Shown here in pieces: positions 54,697-63,816 of a stretch of 64,000 nucleotides of DNA. The translations under genes and the position numbers were made by a program. The stretch's first letter is position 1. The number at the start of each line of letters is the position of its first letter. Origin of the DNA: Labilibaculum filiforme (GTDB taxonomy: Bacteria > Bacteroidota > Bacteroidia > Bacteroidales > Marinifilaceae); contig NZ_MVDD01000013.1 of the NCBI RefSeq assembly GCF_002843315.1, forward strand, positions 1 to 64,000, read 5' to 3'. The notes under the pieces were generated by a model. The model did no database searches. It had not been told where the DNA came from and saw only the letters and a list, made by a program, of their open reading frames with translations.

Positions 54697-55473
54697 ATGC
54701 ACTTTAATTATTTAAAATTTGAAAAAAGAGGCAAAATTGGAATTTTGACTCTTAACCGTCCTGAAGCCTTAAATGCCTTGAATAAGGATGTTTTTAAGGA
54801 GCTATCCTGTTTCTTAGAGGACAGGGAAACCATTCAAAGTATTCGAGTATTAGTAGTTACCGGAGAAGGAAAAGCTTTTGTCGCTGGCGCTGATATAAAA
54901 GCGATGCAGGAGTATTCTCCTCAAATGGCTTACGATTTTTCTGAAATAGGGAAAGTGGTATTCGATCAAATTGCGAATCTGGAAATACCTGTGATTGCAG
55001 CCATTAATGGTTTTGCTCTTGGTGGAGGTCTGGAATTGGCATTGTCATGCGATATACGTGTGGCCAGTGAAAAAGCCAGGTTGGGCTTACCCGAAGTAAA
55101 CTTAGGTTTGATCCCAGGATTTAATGGTACGCAAAGATTACCACGTTTGGTTGGAGCTGGAAACGCAATGTATTTAATGATGCTTGGCGAGGGAGTAACT
55201 GCTGCCGAAGCATATCAATTAGGAGTGGTTCAGAAATTGGCGCCACCAGAATCGGTTCTCGAGATAAGTCTGGAGCTGGCCGAAAAAATGGCTTCTAAAA
55301 GTCCTAATGCTTTGCGCTTAATAAAACTTATGGTTCGAGAGGGACTGGAATTATCGAGTGAAGATGCCGGCAAAATGGAATCTAAAGAGTTTGGACGCTT
55401 ATTTAAAGAAGATCAGAAAGAGCGAAAAGAAGGGATAGATGCTTTTTTAGAAAAACGCAAACCAAACTGGTAA
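54697..55473 (+). CDS. Enoyl-CoA hydratase
   Basis: I prefer the ATG at 54697 (MHFNYLKFEKRGKIGILTLN) over a TTG five codons upstream; the product is 258 residues. It is a crotonase-fold protein with the CoA-binding LNRPEALNALN, the oxyanion segment KAFVAGADIKAM, and the two catalytic glutamates in GGGLELALSCD and LPEVNLGLIPG. It hydrates trans-2-enoyl-CoA to 3-hydroxyacyl-CoA in beta-oxidation. It opens a run of plus-strand fatty-acid genes, with the hydroxyacyl-CoA dehydrogenase 138 bp downstream. Confidence 0.93.
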   Translation: MHFNYLKFEKRGKIGILTLNRPEALNALNKDVFKELSCFLEDRETIQSIRVLVVTGEGKAFVAGADIKAMQEYSPQMAYDFSEIGKVVFDQIANLEIPVIAAINGFALGGGLELALSCDIRVASEKARLGLPEVNLGLIPGFNGTQRLPRLVGAGNAMYLMMLGEGVTAAEAYQLGVVQKLAPPESVLEISLELAEKMASKSPNALRLIKLMVREGLELSSEDAGKMESKEFGRLFKEDQKERKEGIDAFLEKRKPNW

Positions 55474-55611
55474 TAATCAAAAAATGTAGGGAGACTTATT
55501 GTAACTTGTATCAGTAAGTAGGAAGTGAAGATGGGTGTTGTTTTTTGACTCAAATGGGAAAATTGTATCAATTAATATAGTATAAAAATCAAAATTTAAA
55601 CAATAAGTAAT

Positions 55612-56940
55612 ATGGATTTGATCCGAAAAATGGAAAATGTAAGTGTTTTAGGTGCCGCAGGAAAAATGGGAAGTGGCATTCTGGTTCTGTTATCATTAGA
55701 AATGGCCAAACTGAAAATTGGCAAAAAAGAAGATAAAGAATTTGTTTTAAACGCTATTGATGTATCTCAATCGGCTTTAAATAGTTTATCGGGTTACGTA
55801 AAATCGCAATTGGTAAAGCACGGCGAAAAGAATATTGTCGAATTACGCAATTGGTACGAGGATCGTGAAGATTTAATTGATAATGAAGAGATCATTAGTC
55901 AGTTTGTGTATGATGTGATGGAAATGATACAAACATCCACTCGTATCGAGACTGCTTATAGCTCTCAATTAATATTCGAAGCTATTAAAGAGGATAAGGC
56001 GTTAAAAGTGAAATTATTCTCTCAAATTAAACAGAATAATCCAGATGCTTGGTTTTTAACCAATACTTCGTCTATTCCAATTGGTGGAATCGAAAAAGAA
56101 GCTGGATTAAATGGGGATATTATTGGTTATCATTTTTACAACCCTCCAGTAATTCAAAAATTATTGGAGATTATTAAAACGGATAATACGAACGACGATT
56201 TAGCTGCTTTTTCGATAGATTTAGCCAAATCGATGCGGAAAATTATTGTTCAGTCGAGAGACATTGCAGGATTTATAGGTAACGGTCACTTTATGCGTGA
56301 CGCACTATATGCTCTTAATTTGGCGGAAGAATTGGCAAAAACCGAAGGCTGGGCAAAAGCCTTTTTCTTGATCGATACCATAAGTAGAGATTTGTTAGTG
56401 CGACCAATGGGAATTTTCCAATTGTTAGATTATGTGGGAATCGACGTTGCCCGATTTATTTTAGAGAGCATGCAACCTTCATTTCCCAATGAAAAATTAT
56501 CGCATACTACTTTAAATGAATTGTTTGATAATGAAGTGAAAGGTGGTCAATTTGCGGATGGTTCTCAAAAGAACGGTATTTTTAAATATCAAAAAGGCCG
56601 AATTACAGAAGTTTACGATTTAAAGCAGGCAAAATATATGGTAACCGAAAGCATTGAGATGGATTGTGCGGCTTTATTAGGAGAACTTCCAACACTTAAA
56701 CTTTATTGGAAATCCATAGTTCGCGACGTAAAGAAAGCCGATCATTTAAAGAAATTTTTTAATGAATTGCATCAAATGGATAGTGTGGGAGCCAATTTGG
56801 CAATTGCTTACGGTAAAAACTCCAAAGCAATAGGTCAAATGTTGGTAAGCACGAAAGTTGCAGCCTCAAAAGAAGATGTGAATACCGTTATGGAAACAGG
56901 TTTTTTCCATGCATACGGACCCATTAACGAGTATTTCTAA
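55612..56940 (+). CDS. 3-hydroxyacyl-CoA dehydrogenase-family protein
   Basis: The 442-residue protein has an N-terminal Rossmann motif VSVLGAAGKMGSGI, LTNTSSIPIGGIEKEAG, and the catalytic His-containing IIGYHFYNPPVIQKLLEII, followed by the SRDIAGFIGNGHFMRDAL hinge and the VRPMGIFQLLDYVGIDVA dimerisation domain. It should oxidise 3-hydroxyacyl-CoA with NAD+. It is longer than stand-alone bacterial enzymes (about 280-320 residues) because an extra helical segment of about 50 residues lies between the Rossmann motif and the ligand region, and there is a C-terminal extension. It belongs to the beta-oxidation set with its neighbours. Confidence 0.88.
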   Translation: MDLIRKMENVSVLGAAGKMGSGILVLLSLEMAKLKIGKKEDKEFVLNAIDVSQSALNSLSGYVKSQLVKHGEKNIVELRNWYEDREDLIDNEEIISQFVYDVMEMIQTSTRIETAYSSQLIFEAIKEDKALKVKLFSQIKQNNPDAWFLTNTSSIPIGGIEKEAGLNGDIIGYHFYNPPVIQKLLEIIKTDNTNDDLAAFSIDLAKSMRKIIVQSRDIAGFIGNGHFMRDALYALNLAEELAKTEGWAKAFFLIDTISRDLLVRPMGIFQLLDYVGIDVARFILESMQPSFPNEKLSHTTLNELFDNEVKGGQFADGSQKNGIFKYQKGRITEVYDLKQAKYMVTESIEMDCAALLGELPTLKLYWKSIVRDVKKADHLKKFFNELHQMDSVGANLAIAYGKNSKAIGQMLVSTKVAASKEDVNTVMETGFFHAYGPINEYF

Positions 56941-56958
56941 AATAGGTTTTAGGCGCTG

Positions 56959-56991
56959 AAAGCAAGATTATTAAAGTATATCTTGCTTTTG
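56959..56991 (+). terminator. Possible terminator after the hydroxyacyl-CoA dehydrogenase gene
   Basis: AAAGCAAGAT pairs with ATCTTGCTTT around tattaaagtat, followed by a short T-run. It could partly separate this gene from the thiolase gene. Confidence 0.45.
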
Positions 56992-57076
56992 GCTCTAAAT
57001 CATTGATTAGGATACTGATTTGTAGATATTTTATTTATAACCGATACTAGGTGATTGTTTGATGTTCTGAAATTAT

Positions 57077-57110
57077 TCTCATTGCTCACATCTATTATCT
57101 CATATCTAAA
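57077..57110 (+). repeat. TCTCATATCT-type leader repeat
   Basis: TTCTCATTGCTCACATCTAT followed by TATCTCATATCTAAAA ends three bases before the thiolase ATG. It is closest in sequence to the copy at 60605. Confidence 0.6.
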
Positions 57111-57113
57111 ACA

Positions 57114-58358
57114 ATGAACGCTCTACGTAAAAAAATATACATGTTAGCTGGTTATAATACCATTTCGATGGGAACCGGTAGAAATGAATTTCATCCTAAA
57201 AAGCCTCGTCCCGATATGGAGCATTACATTCAGGAAGCTGGTCGAGCCACTTTAAAGATGATTGGCGGGGCGAAAAATGTTGACGAAGGGGTAATTGGGA
57301 ATTTTATGGCTTCGCGTTTTAATAGACAAGCCAATTTGCCTGCTTTTTTTCCTTTAATAGATGCAGATTTAAAATATAAGCCTGCAGTTAGAGTCGAAGG
57401 GGCTTGTGCATCAGGAGGTTTAGCACTTACTACAGGGATGAAATCTATTCTTGCCGAAACAGCTGATGTGGTGCTTGTGCTTGGTTTTGAAGTTCAGAAT
57501 ACCATGAAAGCAGTTTACGGAGCGGATGTTTTGTCTGGTGCCGGATGGCAAAAAACTCGTAAAGAGGGGCATGCGTATTTTTTTCCAGGAGTATTTAGCG
57601 ATCGGGCTGGTGTTTACTATGAAAAATTTGGTCGCGAAATTACTCGGAAAGCCATGGCGAAATGGTATTGCAATGCCATTGAAAATGCTCGTTTGTGTAA
57701 AACAGCGCAGGAGTTTCATAATACCAATAAGGATTTGGAAGAAACAGCAAATACACCTGTAAATCCCAAAGGCTTTGTGGATCATTTAAATGTTTTTGAT
57801 TGTTCAAAGGTTTCCGATGGAGCTTCGGCAATTGCAATTGTATCAGAAGAAGGTTTAAAAAGAATTGGATTGCACGCAAAAGATGCTGTTGAAATTCTTG
57901 GTTTCGCACATATTGTAGCCGATGTTACTCAAAAACCGGAGGTAATGACTAGTTTGACTACCATGAAGGCAGTAGCGGAAAAAGCAATGAAGATGGCCGG
58001 AATTACGGTGGATCAGTTAGGAACTGTGGAAGTACACGATTGTTTTTCCATTGCTGGGATAATGGCAATGGAGGCTATTGGTTTTGCAGAGGAAGGAAAA
58101 GGCGCAACTTTTGTTTTGGAAGGGCATACTTCCAGAGGGGGTGAAGTTCCGGTGAATACCACTGGAGGATTAATTGGATGGGGACACCCAACTGGTGCAA
58201 CTGGTGTTCATCAGGCTGTTACCATTTGGGAACAATTAACAGGACAGGCTGGAGAGGCACAAATTGAAATAACAAAGGAAAAACCGTATGCAATGTCGGT
58301 TAACATGGGTGGAGACGATAAGTCTTTGGTTGCTATTGTTTACAAACGAGGCGAATAG
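57114..58358 (+). CDS. Thiolase (acetyl-CoA acyltransferase, SCP-x-like type)
   Basis: The 414-residue thiolase-fold protein has the nucleophilic cysteine C98 in VEGACASGGLAL. The second active-site region is EVHDCFSIAGIMAMEAIG, where the His-Asp-Cys order is typical of SCP-x-type thiolases. The loop GEVPVNTTGGLIGWGHPTGATG carries the catalytic GHP. It cleaves 3-ketoacyl-CoA to acetyl-CoA, or performs the reverse condensation. The EVHDCF motif rather than the biosynthetic NEAFA puts it nearer the sterol-carrier-protein/lipid-transfer group. Its neighbours make beta-oxidation the likely role. Confidence 0.9.
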   Translation: MNALRKKIYMLAGYNTISMGTGRNEFHPKKPRPDMEHYIQEAGRATLKMIGGAKNVDEGVIGNFMASRFNRQANLPAFFPLIDADLKYKPAVRVEGACASGGLALTTGMKSILAETADVVLVLGFEVQNTMKAVYGADVLSGAGWQKTRKEGHAYFFPGVFSDRAGVYYEKFGREITRKAMAKWYCNAIENARLCKTAQEFHNTNKDLEETANTPVNPKGFVDHLNVFDCSKVSDGASAIAIVSEEGLKRIGLHAKDAVEILGFAHIVADVTQKPEVMTSLTTMKAVAEKAMKMAGITVDQLGTVEVHDCFSIAGIMAMEAIGFAEEGKGATFVLEGHTSRGGEVPVNTTGGLIGWGHPTGATGVHQAVTIWEQLTGQAGEAQIEITKEKPYAMSVNMGGDDKSLVAIVYKRGE

Positions 58359-58462
58359 ATAGAATGAATAATATGATTGCAAAAAAGATAAGGGGATGAT
58401 GTAAGATGGAATAGAGGAGAGGATTCATCCGGTTTTAAATTTCACACCTAAAAATTAAAACT

Positions 58463-59602
58463 ATGAATTTTGAATTTACCGAAGAGCAACTAATGATTCG
58501 GGACGCCGCACGCGATTTTGCGCAACGCGAATTACTTCCTGGAGTAATTGAACGAGACGATAAAGCAACGTATCCAACCGAGCAAGTAAAGCGTTTGGGA
58601 GAATTAGGTTTTTTAGGAATGTTGGTTGGTTTGGAATATGATGGTGGTGGAATGGATACCATATCCTACGTATTGGCAATGGAAGAGATTTCAAAGGTCG
58701 ATTCCTCGGTTTCTGTAATTATGTCGGTAAACAATTCATTGGTCTGCTGGGGTGTTGAAAAGTATGGTACTGAAGCACAAAAACAGAAATATTTAAAACC
58801 TATGGCTCGAGGGGAAAAAATAGGAGCCTTTCTATTATCTGAACCCGAAGCGGGTTCTGATGCAACTTCGCAAAGAACTACTGCCGTTGATATGGGAGAC
58901 CATTACCTTGTAAATGGCACCAAAAATTGGATTACGAATGGGAAGTCAGCTTCCACCTACATTGTAATGGCACAAACTCACTCCGAATTAAAACACAAAG
59001 GAATTAATGTATTGATTGTTGATGCCAAATCGGAAGGGATTTCGGTGGGACCTCATGAAAATAAAATGGGAATGCGGGCATCAGATACTTGTTCCGTAAT
59101 GTTCAATAATGTTAAAGTACCAAAAGAAAATCGTTTAGGGGAAGAGGGGTTTGGATTTAAATTGGCCATGAAATCGCTGGAAGGCGGTAGAATTGGAATT
59201 GCTTCTCAGGCTTTGGGAATTGCCTCTGGAGCATACGAATTGGCATTAAAATATGCTCAGGAGAGAAAAGCCTTTGGAAAAGAGATTATTCAGCATCAGG
59301 CAATCGCATTCAAGTTAGCCGATATGGCTGTTGAGATTGAAGCGGCTCGTTTCTTCTGCCTAAAAGCAGCTTGGCTAAAAGATCAAGGAAAACCATATGG
59401 ACATGCAAGTGCAATGGCTAAATTATATGCTGCTGAAACTGCAATGAAGGTAACTACTGAGGCGGTTCAGATTCACGGAGGATACGGATATGTGAAAGAA
59501 TATCATGTGGAACGCTTAATGCGTGATGCGAAGCTAACTCAGATTTATGAAGGAACTTCCGAGATTCAGAAGATTGTTATTTCAAGGGGATTAATTGCTT
59601 GA
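58463..59602 (+). CDS. Acyl-CoA dehydrogenase
   Basis: The 379-residue flavoenzyme has the usual landmarks: YVLAMEEISKVDSSVSVIMSVNN, FLLSEPEAGSDATSQRTTA (FAD/substrate binding), KNWITNGKSA, and the catalytic glutamate in YEGTSEIQKIVISR at the C-terminus. The Glu position in IYEGTSEIQ is that of short-chain and butyryl-CoA dehydrogenases. It removes two hydrogens from acyl-CoA and passes electrons to ETF, encoded directly downstream. The spacing of about 160 bp to EtfB suggests a common or nearby transcription unit. Confidence 0.94.
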   Translation: MNFEFTEEQLMIRDAARDFAQRELLPGVIERDDKATYPTEQVKRLGELGFLGMLVGLEYDGGGMDTISYVLAMEEISKVDSSVSVIMSVNNSLVCWGVEKYGTEAQKQKYLKPMARGEKIGAFLLSEPEAGSDATSQRTTAVDMGDHYLVNGTKNWITNGKSASTYIVMAQTHSELKHKGINVLIVDAKSEGISVGPHENKMGMRASDTCSVMFNNVKVPKENRLGEEGFGFKLAMKSLEGGRIGIASQALGIASGAYELALKYAQERKAFGKEIIQHQAIAFKLADMAVEIEAARFFCLKAAWLKDQGKPYGHASAMAKLYAAETAMKVTTEAVQIHGGYGYVKEYHVERLMRDAKLTQIYEGTSEIQKIVISRGLIA

Positions 59603-59768
59603 AAAATTCTTAAAAATGTAATTTTAAATATGCATAAATAGTTATTGTGTAGTTGTTTATGTGATGTTTCATAAATAGATAGATTAAGTTGATATTTTAA
59701 TAGAAACTGTTGTAGCCGGAAATAGTCTTTGCTAGTATTTCGGTACCAGATACTAAAACTAAATGCAT

Positions 59769-60518
59769 ATGAAGATACTAGTCTGTATAAGTAACGTTCC
59801 TGATACCACAACAAAAGTGAAATTCAAGGAAGAGAATACGCTGTTTGACGATTCAGGTGTTCAGTGGATTATTAATCCATGGGACGAGTTAGCCTTGACC
59901 CGCGCATTGGAATTGAAGGAGGATGCTGGTAATTCGGTAGATGAGGTTTCTGTGATTCATGTTGGTGGTGCTCAAACGGATGTAACTTTAAGAAAAGCGC
60001 TTGCCATTGGTGCCGATAAAGCGATTCGAATAGACGCTTGTCCTGCCGATGCATACTCCGTTGCTGGACAAATTGCCGCATATTTAAAGGAAAATCCATT
60101 CGATATTGTTTTTAGTGGAATTGAATCTAGTGATTATAATGGATCATCTGTAGGAGCAATGATTGCAGAATTTATGGATTATTCCGGAGTTTCGTCGGTA
60201 ACTAGTGTAGCTTTTGAAGGGGACGAATTAATTCTTTATCGCGCAATTCCGGGAGGAAAGCAAAAAATTAAAGCCAAAATACCATTGGTGGCTGTTGTTC
60301 AGAAAGGAATTGCTACAGAACCTAGAATTCCAGCCATGAGAGGAATTATGATGGCGCGGAAGAAACCTTTAGAGGTGAAGCCTGCAATCGAAATGCAAAT
60401 ATTGACCAAATCGGTGAAATTTGAAATGCCAGAAGCTAAGGGAGCTTGCAAAATGCTTGATGCCGAGCATGTTGAACAATTGCTTGAGCTTTTGAAAAAC
60501 GAAGCTAAGGTATTATAA
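59769..60518 (+). CDS. etfB: Electron transfer flavoprotein beta subunit
   Basis: I use the ATG at 59769 (MKILVCISNVPDTTTKVKF), the standard EtfB start; an ATG two codons earlier is equally possible. The product is 249 residues. Family motifs are WIINPWDELALTRALEL, GADKAIRID, FSGIESSDYNGSSVGAMIAE and the AMP-side IPLVAVVQKG. With EtfA it accepts electrons from the acyl-CoA dehydrogenase encoded upstream. The next gene encodes its partner subunit. Nothing in the motifs marks it as a bifurcating ETF, but the sequence alone does not exclude it. Confidence 0.93.
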   Translation: MKILVCISNVPDTTTKVKFKEENTLFDDSGVQWIINPWDELALTRALELKEDAGNSVDEVSVIHVGGAQTDVTLRKALAIGADKAIRIDACPADAYSVAGQIAAYLKENPFDIVFSGIESSDYNGSSVGAMIAEFMDYSGVSSVTSVAFEGDELILYRAIPGGKQKIKAKIPLVAVVQKGIATEPRIPAMRGIMMARKKPLEVKPAIEMQILTKSVKFEMPEAKGACKMLDAEHVEQLLELLKNEAKVL

Positions 60519-60604
60519 GTGATAAGATTACCATGTTTAATCAAGTATGATGGATGGTAGATGAGAAATTAATGAGTCGGAAAGCCTTATTTTTTTAGTG
60601 TCAA

Positions 60605-60640
60605 GTCTCATATCTAAAATCTATTATCTCATATCTAAAA
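60605..60640 (+). repeat. TCTCATATCT-type leader repeat
   Basis: GTCTCATATCTAAAATCTAT followed by TATCTCATATCTAAAAG lies nine bases before the EtfA ATG. It contains the TCTCATATCTAAAA word twice and is the cleanest copy in the window. Confidence 0.65.
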
Positions 60641-60649
60641 GAAAAGCCT

Positions 60650-61615
60650 ATGTCAGTGATTGCATTTGCCAAAAATTGGAACGGGAAATTTAAGAATTCC
60701 TCCTATGAATTGGTATCCTATACAAAAAACTTAGCCAGTCAATTAAATACAAAATTTATAATAGTTTCGATTGGAGAGGTGAAGGAGGAAGAATTGAAAA
60801 GTTTAGGAAAATATGGCGCAGAAAGAATTATTTCGGTGAATAATTCTCAAATGAATACTTTAACAAGTCGTGTTTATGCCCAAGTGATTTCCGAATTAGC
60901 AGAAAAAGAAGGCGCAAGCACAATTATAATGAGCGATAATGAGAGTGGTAAAGCCATAGCTCCAAGAATTTCTGTTAAAATGAAGGCGGGAATGGTGGCT
61001 GCTGTATTGGAGCTTCCAATAACAATAAATCCATTTGTGGTAAAAAAAGGTGCCTTTTCGGGAAAAGCCTTCGAATATGTCCAAATAGATTCGCCGGTAA
61101 AAGTAATCACTATTGCTAAAAATTGCTTTGGACTTAAAGAGAATCAGGTGGATGTTTCGATTGAGGAATATGCTCCACAATTAGATGCCAGTCTTTTTAA
61201 AATTCAGGTTTTGGAGGAAGAAAAGCAAACAAATAGAATGGATCTTGCTGATGCGGATATTGTTGTTTCGGCAGGTAGAGGAATGAGAAGTCCCGATAAT
61301 TGGGGCATTGTAGAAGAATTGGCGGCAGTGTTGGGAGCTGCAACAGCTTGCTCTCGCCCAGTTTCGGATGAAGGATGGCGTGGCCATGAAGAACATGTTG
61401 GACAAACTGGAAAGGTGATTGCACCGAATTTGTACTTCGCTGCAGGTATTTCAGGAGCTATACAGCACGTTGCAGGCATTAGCAGGAGTAAGTGTATTGT
61501 TGCAATTAATACCGATCCTGAAGCGCCTATTTTTGGTGTTGCCAATTATGGAATTATTGGTGATGTAATGGACGTATTGCCAAAATTGACCAAAGCTATT
61601 AGTAATTCAAAATAA
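60650..61615 (+). CDS. etfA: Electron transfer flavoprotein alpha subunit
   Basis: The 321-residue protein has the EtfA FAD-binding signature near its end: VSAGRGMRSPDNWGIVEELA, PVSDEGWRGHEEHVGQTGK and LYFAAGISGAIQHVAGISRS, followed by EAPIFGVANYGIIGD. It pairs with EtfB to shuttle electrons from acyl-CoA dehydrogenase to a membrane oxidoreductase, very probably the next two gene products. The gap of 131 bp after etfB is filled by a leader repeat, unusual for two subunits that need equal amounts. Confidence 0.94.
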   Translation: MSVIAFAKNWNGKFKNSSYELVSYTKNLASQLNTKFIIVSIGEVKEEELKSLGKYGAERIISVNNSQMNTLTSRVYAQVISELAEKEGASTIIMSDNESGKAIAPRISVKMKAGMVAAVLELPITINPFVVKKGAFSGKAFEYVQIDSPVKVITIAKNCFGLKENQVDVSIEEYAPQLDASLFKIQVLEEEKQTNRMDLADADIVVSAGRGMRSPDNWGIVEELAAVLGAATACSRPVSDEGWRGHEEHVGQTGKVIAPNLYFAAGISGAIQHVAGISRSKCIVAINTDPEAPIFGVANYGIIGDVMDVLPKLTKAISNSK

Positions 61616-61672
61616 TATCAGCCTGCGAAAGAAGGCTAAGAGTTTGTTATTAATCACATTAATTACGGAGTC

Positions 61673-62932
61673 ATGATAAAACAAATCCTCTTCATCATCA
61701 CATTATTGATCACATTTGGCGTCTTTGCCTATTCAGTAAAGCGTTTGTGGGGATTCTTTCGCTTAACAAAGCCAGCTTATCCAATTAAAAACATTGGAGC
61801 ACGAATTTCCCATACCCTAAATATAGCTTTCGGGCAAACTAAAATATTTCGGAAGCCCGTTATCGGTTTAATGCATGCATTGGTGTTTTGGGGCTTTCTG
61901 GTAATAACTCTTGGCAGTATCGAGATGGTTGTGGATGGAGTTAGTGGACAGGATAGACTATTCGCTTCCACAGGATGGTTCTACGATATTGTGATTGCTT
62001 CTGGAGATGTTTTTGCTTTGTTGATTATCGTTTTCATTAAACTTTTTATTCTTCGTAGAATGTTCTTAAAGATAAAGCGTTTTGCGGGCGTAGAAATGAC
62101 TCCAAAAGCCAATTGGGATGCTTTGTTATCTCTTTATTTTATTGGTTTTTTAATGGTTTCTCTGATTTGTTTCAACATGGGATACATTAGCAATCATCCA
62201 AACGGATACGAAGGAGTTTATCCTGTTTCAGCCTTTTTGGTGAATTTGTTTGGCTGGGATTTTGGCTGGTTGCAGGAGCTAGGTTGGTGGGTGCATATTT
62301 TGCTAATATTCATTTTTGCGAATTACTTGCCTTACTCGAAGCATTTTCATGTGTTTCTATCCATTCCCAACGTATTCTTGGCGAATTTAGAGCCACTCAC
62401 CAAATATCCAAACTTGGATAGCATTACTCGCGAAGTAAAGCTCATGCTCGATCCCGAAGCTGCTTATGATGAGAACGCTGAGGTTGCTCGTTTTGGGGTG
62501 AAGGATGTTGAGGATGTTAGCTGGAAGAATTATATGGATTCCTTGTCCTGCACACAATGTGGACGATGCACCGATGTTTGTCCGGCGAATATTACTGGAA
62601 AGCTTTTATCTCCAAGGAAAATATTTGTTGATCTGCGAAAGCGAATGGATGAGAAAGGACCTTTAGTAATAGCTGGCAAGGACGATAAGAAATCACTTTT
62701 ACGCGATTATATTTCCGAGGAGGAAATTTGGGCTTGCACAAGCTGCAATGCTTGCGCTCAGGAATGTCCGATAGATATCAGTCATCCAAATTTAATTATG
62801 GATATGAGAAGATATTTGGTGATGGAAGAGGCTACTGCTCCAGCAGGGTTAAATGTCATGTTTGCAAATATTGAGAACAATGGTGCTCCTTGGCAATTCT
62901 CTCCCGAGGATAGAATGAAATGGGCTGAGTGA
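61673..62932 (+). CDS. Membrane ETF oxidoreductase, cytochrome b-like and ferredoxin part
   Basis: The 419-residue protein has five membrane helices in a NarI-like cytochrome b region (residues about 1-235, with paired His in helices such as GLMHALVFWG and WWVHILLIF). Two ferredoxin motifs follow: CTQCGRCTDVCPANI (about 290) and CTSCNACAQECPIDISHP (about 362). Together with the CCG protein encoded next it matches the DgcB/EMO-type membrane complex found beside EtfAB, which passes electrons from ETF to quinone. Here the complex is split into two proteins. The gene is 57 bp downstream of etfA. Confidence 0.86.
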   Translation: MIKQILFIITLLITFGVFAYSVKRLWGFFRLTKPAYPIKNIGARISHTLNIAFGQTKIFRKPVIGLMHALVFWGFLVITLGSIEMVVDGVSGQDRLFASTGWFYDIVIASGDVFALLIIVFIKLFILRRMFLKIKRFAGVEMTPKANWDALLSLYFIGFLMVSLICFNMGYISNHPNGYEGVYPVSAFLVNLFGWDFGWLQELGWWVHILLIFIFANYLPYSKHFHVFLSIPNVFLANLEPLTKYPNLDSITREVKLMLDPEAAYDENAEVARFGVKDVEDVSWKNYMDSLSCTQCGRCTDVCPANITGKLLSPRKIFVDLRKRMDEKGPLVIAGKDDKKSLLRDYISEEEIWACTSCNACAQECPIDISHPNLIMDMRRYLVMEEATAPAGLNVMFANIENNGAPWQFSPEDRMKWAE

Positions 62933-63002
62933 AGCATAAGTAGTTGTTGTGAAGTTTATTGATGTGTTTTAAGGTAAGTTATACTTTAATTGAAGTTTTA
63001 AG

Positions 63003-63800
63003 ATGACGATAGAGACAAAAATAGATGTACCTGTTATGGCAGATGTGGTTGCCAAAGGCAAAAAGCCTGAATATTTGTATTGGGTGGGTTGTGCAGGAGC
63101 TTTTGATGATAGGTATCAGAAAGTGGCTAGGGCATTTGCTAAAATATTAAATTATTTGGGCGTTAGTTATGCGGTTTTAGGTACAGAAGAAAGCTGTACT
63201 GGTGATCCTGCAAAGCGCGCCGGGAACGAAATGATTTTCCAAATGCAGGCCATGCAAAATATCGAGATTCTTAACGGATATGGAGTGAAGAAGATCATCT
63301 GTACTTGTCCGCATTGCTACAATACTTTGAAAAATGAATATCCTGATTTAGGTGGCAAGTACGAGTTGATCAATTATACCGTGTTTTTGGATGAGATGAT
63401 TCGAACCGGGAAACTGAAACTAGAAAACAATCCATTTAAAGGTGAAAGCATCACTTACCACGATCCATGTTATTTGGGAAGAGGAAATGGAATTTACGAT
63501 GCACCAAGAAATGTAATTAAAGCAATTTTTGGAGAAGTAAAAGAGATGAAGCGAGCAAGAAGTTACGGTTTGTGTTGTGGTGCTGGCGGCGCTCAAATGT
63601 TCAAAGAAGCTGAAAAAGGGGATAAAGAGGTGAATATGGAACGTACCGAAGAAATTATCGAGCGGAAAGTAGATAAAGTTGCCTCTGCTTGTCCTTTCTG
63701 CATGACGATGCTGACGGATGGTATAAAATTGAAAAACAAAGAAGCTGAATTGCAAAATTTAGACATCGCTGAAATTATCGAGAAAGCCTTGAACTTATAG
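63003..63800 (+). CDS. CCG-domain Fe-S oxidoreductase (HdrB-like), partner of the membrane ETF oxidoreductase
   Basis: The 265-residue soluble protein carries two cysteine-rich CCG repeats: YWVGCAGAFDDR with CTCPHCYNTL and, near the end, YHDPCYLGRGN with YGLCCGAGGAQMF. These bind the noncubane [4Fe-4S] clusters of HdrB/GlpC-type subunits. It is 70 bp downstream of the cytochrome b-ferredoxin gene and should complete the ETF:quinone oxidoreductase. In related species the two parts are fused into one chain, so this is the split form. All family cysteines are present. Confidence 0.88.
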   Translation: MTIETKIDVPVMADVVAKGKKPEYLYWVGCAGAFDDRYQKVARAFAKILNYLGVSYAVLGTEESCTGDPAKRAGNEMIFQMQAMQNIEILNGYGVKKIICTCPHCYNTLKNEYPDLGGKYELINYTVFLDEMIRTGKLKLENNPFKGESITYHDPCYLGRGNGIYDAPRNVIKAIFGEVKEMKRARSYGLCCGAGGAQMFKEAEKGDKEVNMERTEEIIERKVDKVASACPFCMTMLTDGIKLKNKEAELQNLDIAEIIEKALNL

Positions 63801-63816
63801 AATTTACAACTAAAGC

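Noticed and set aside
63801-63816. Cobalamin riboswitch before the B12-dependent mutase gene
   Set aside because: The gap is only 16 bases, too short for any riboswitch, and no B12-box-like sequence was seen in upstream gaps.
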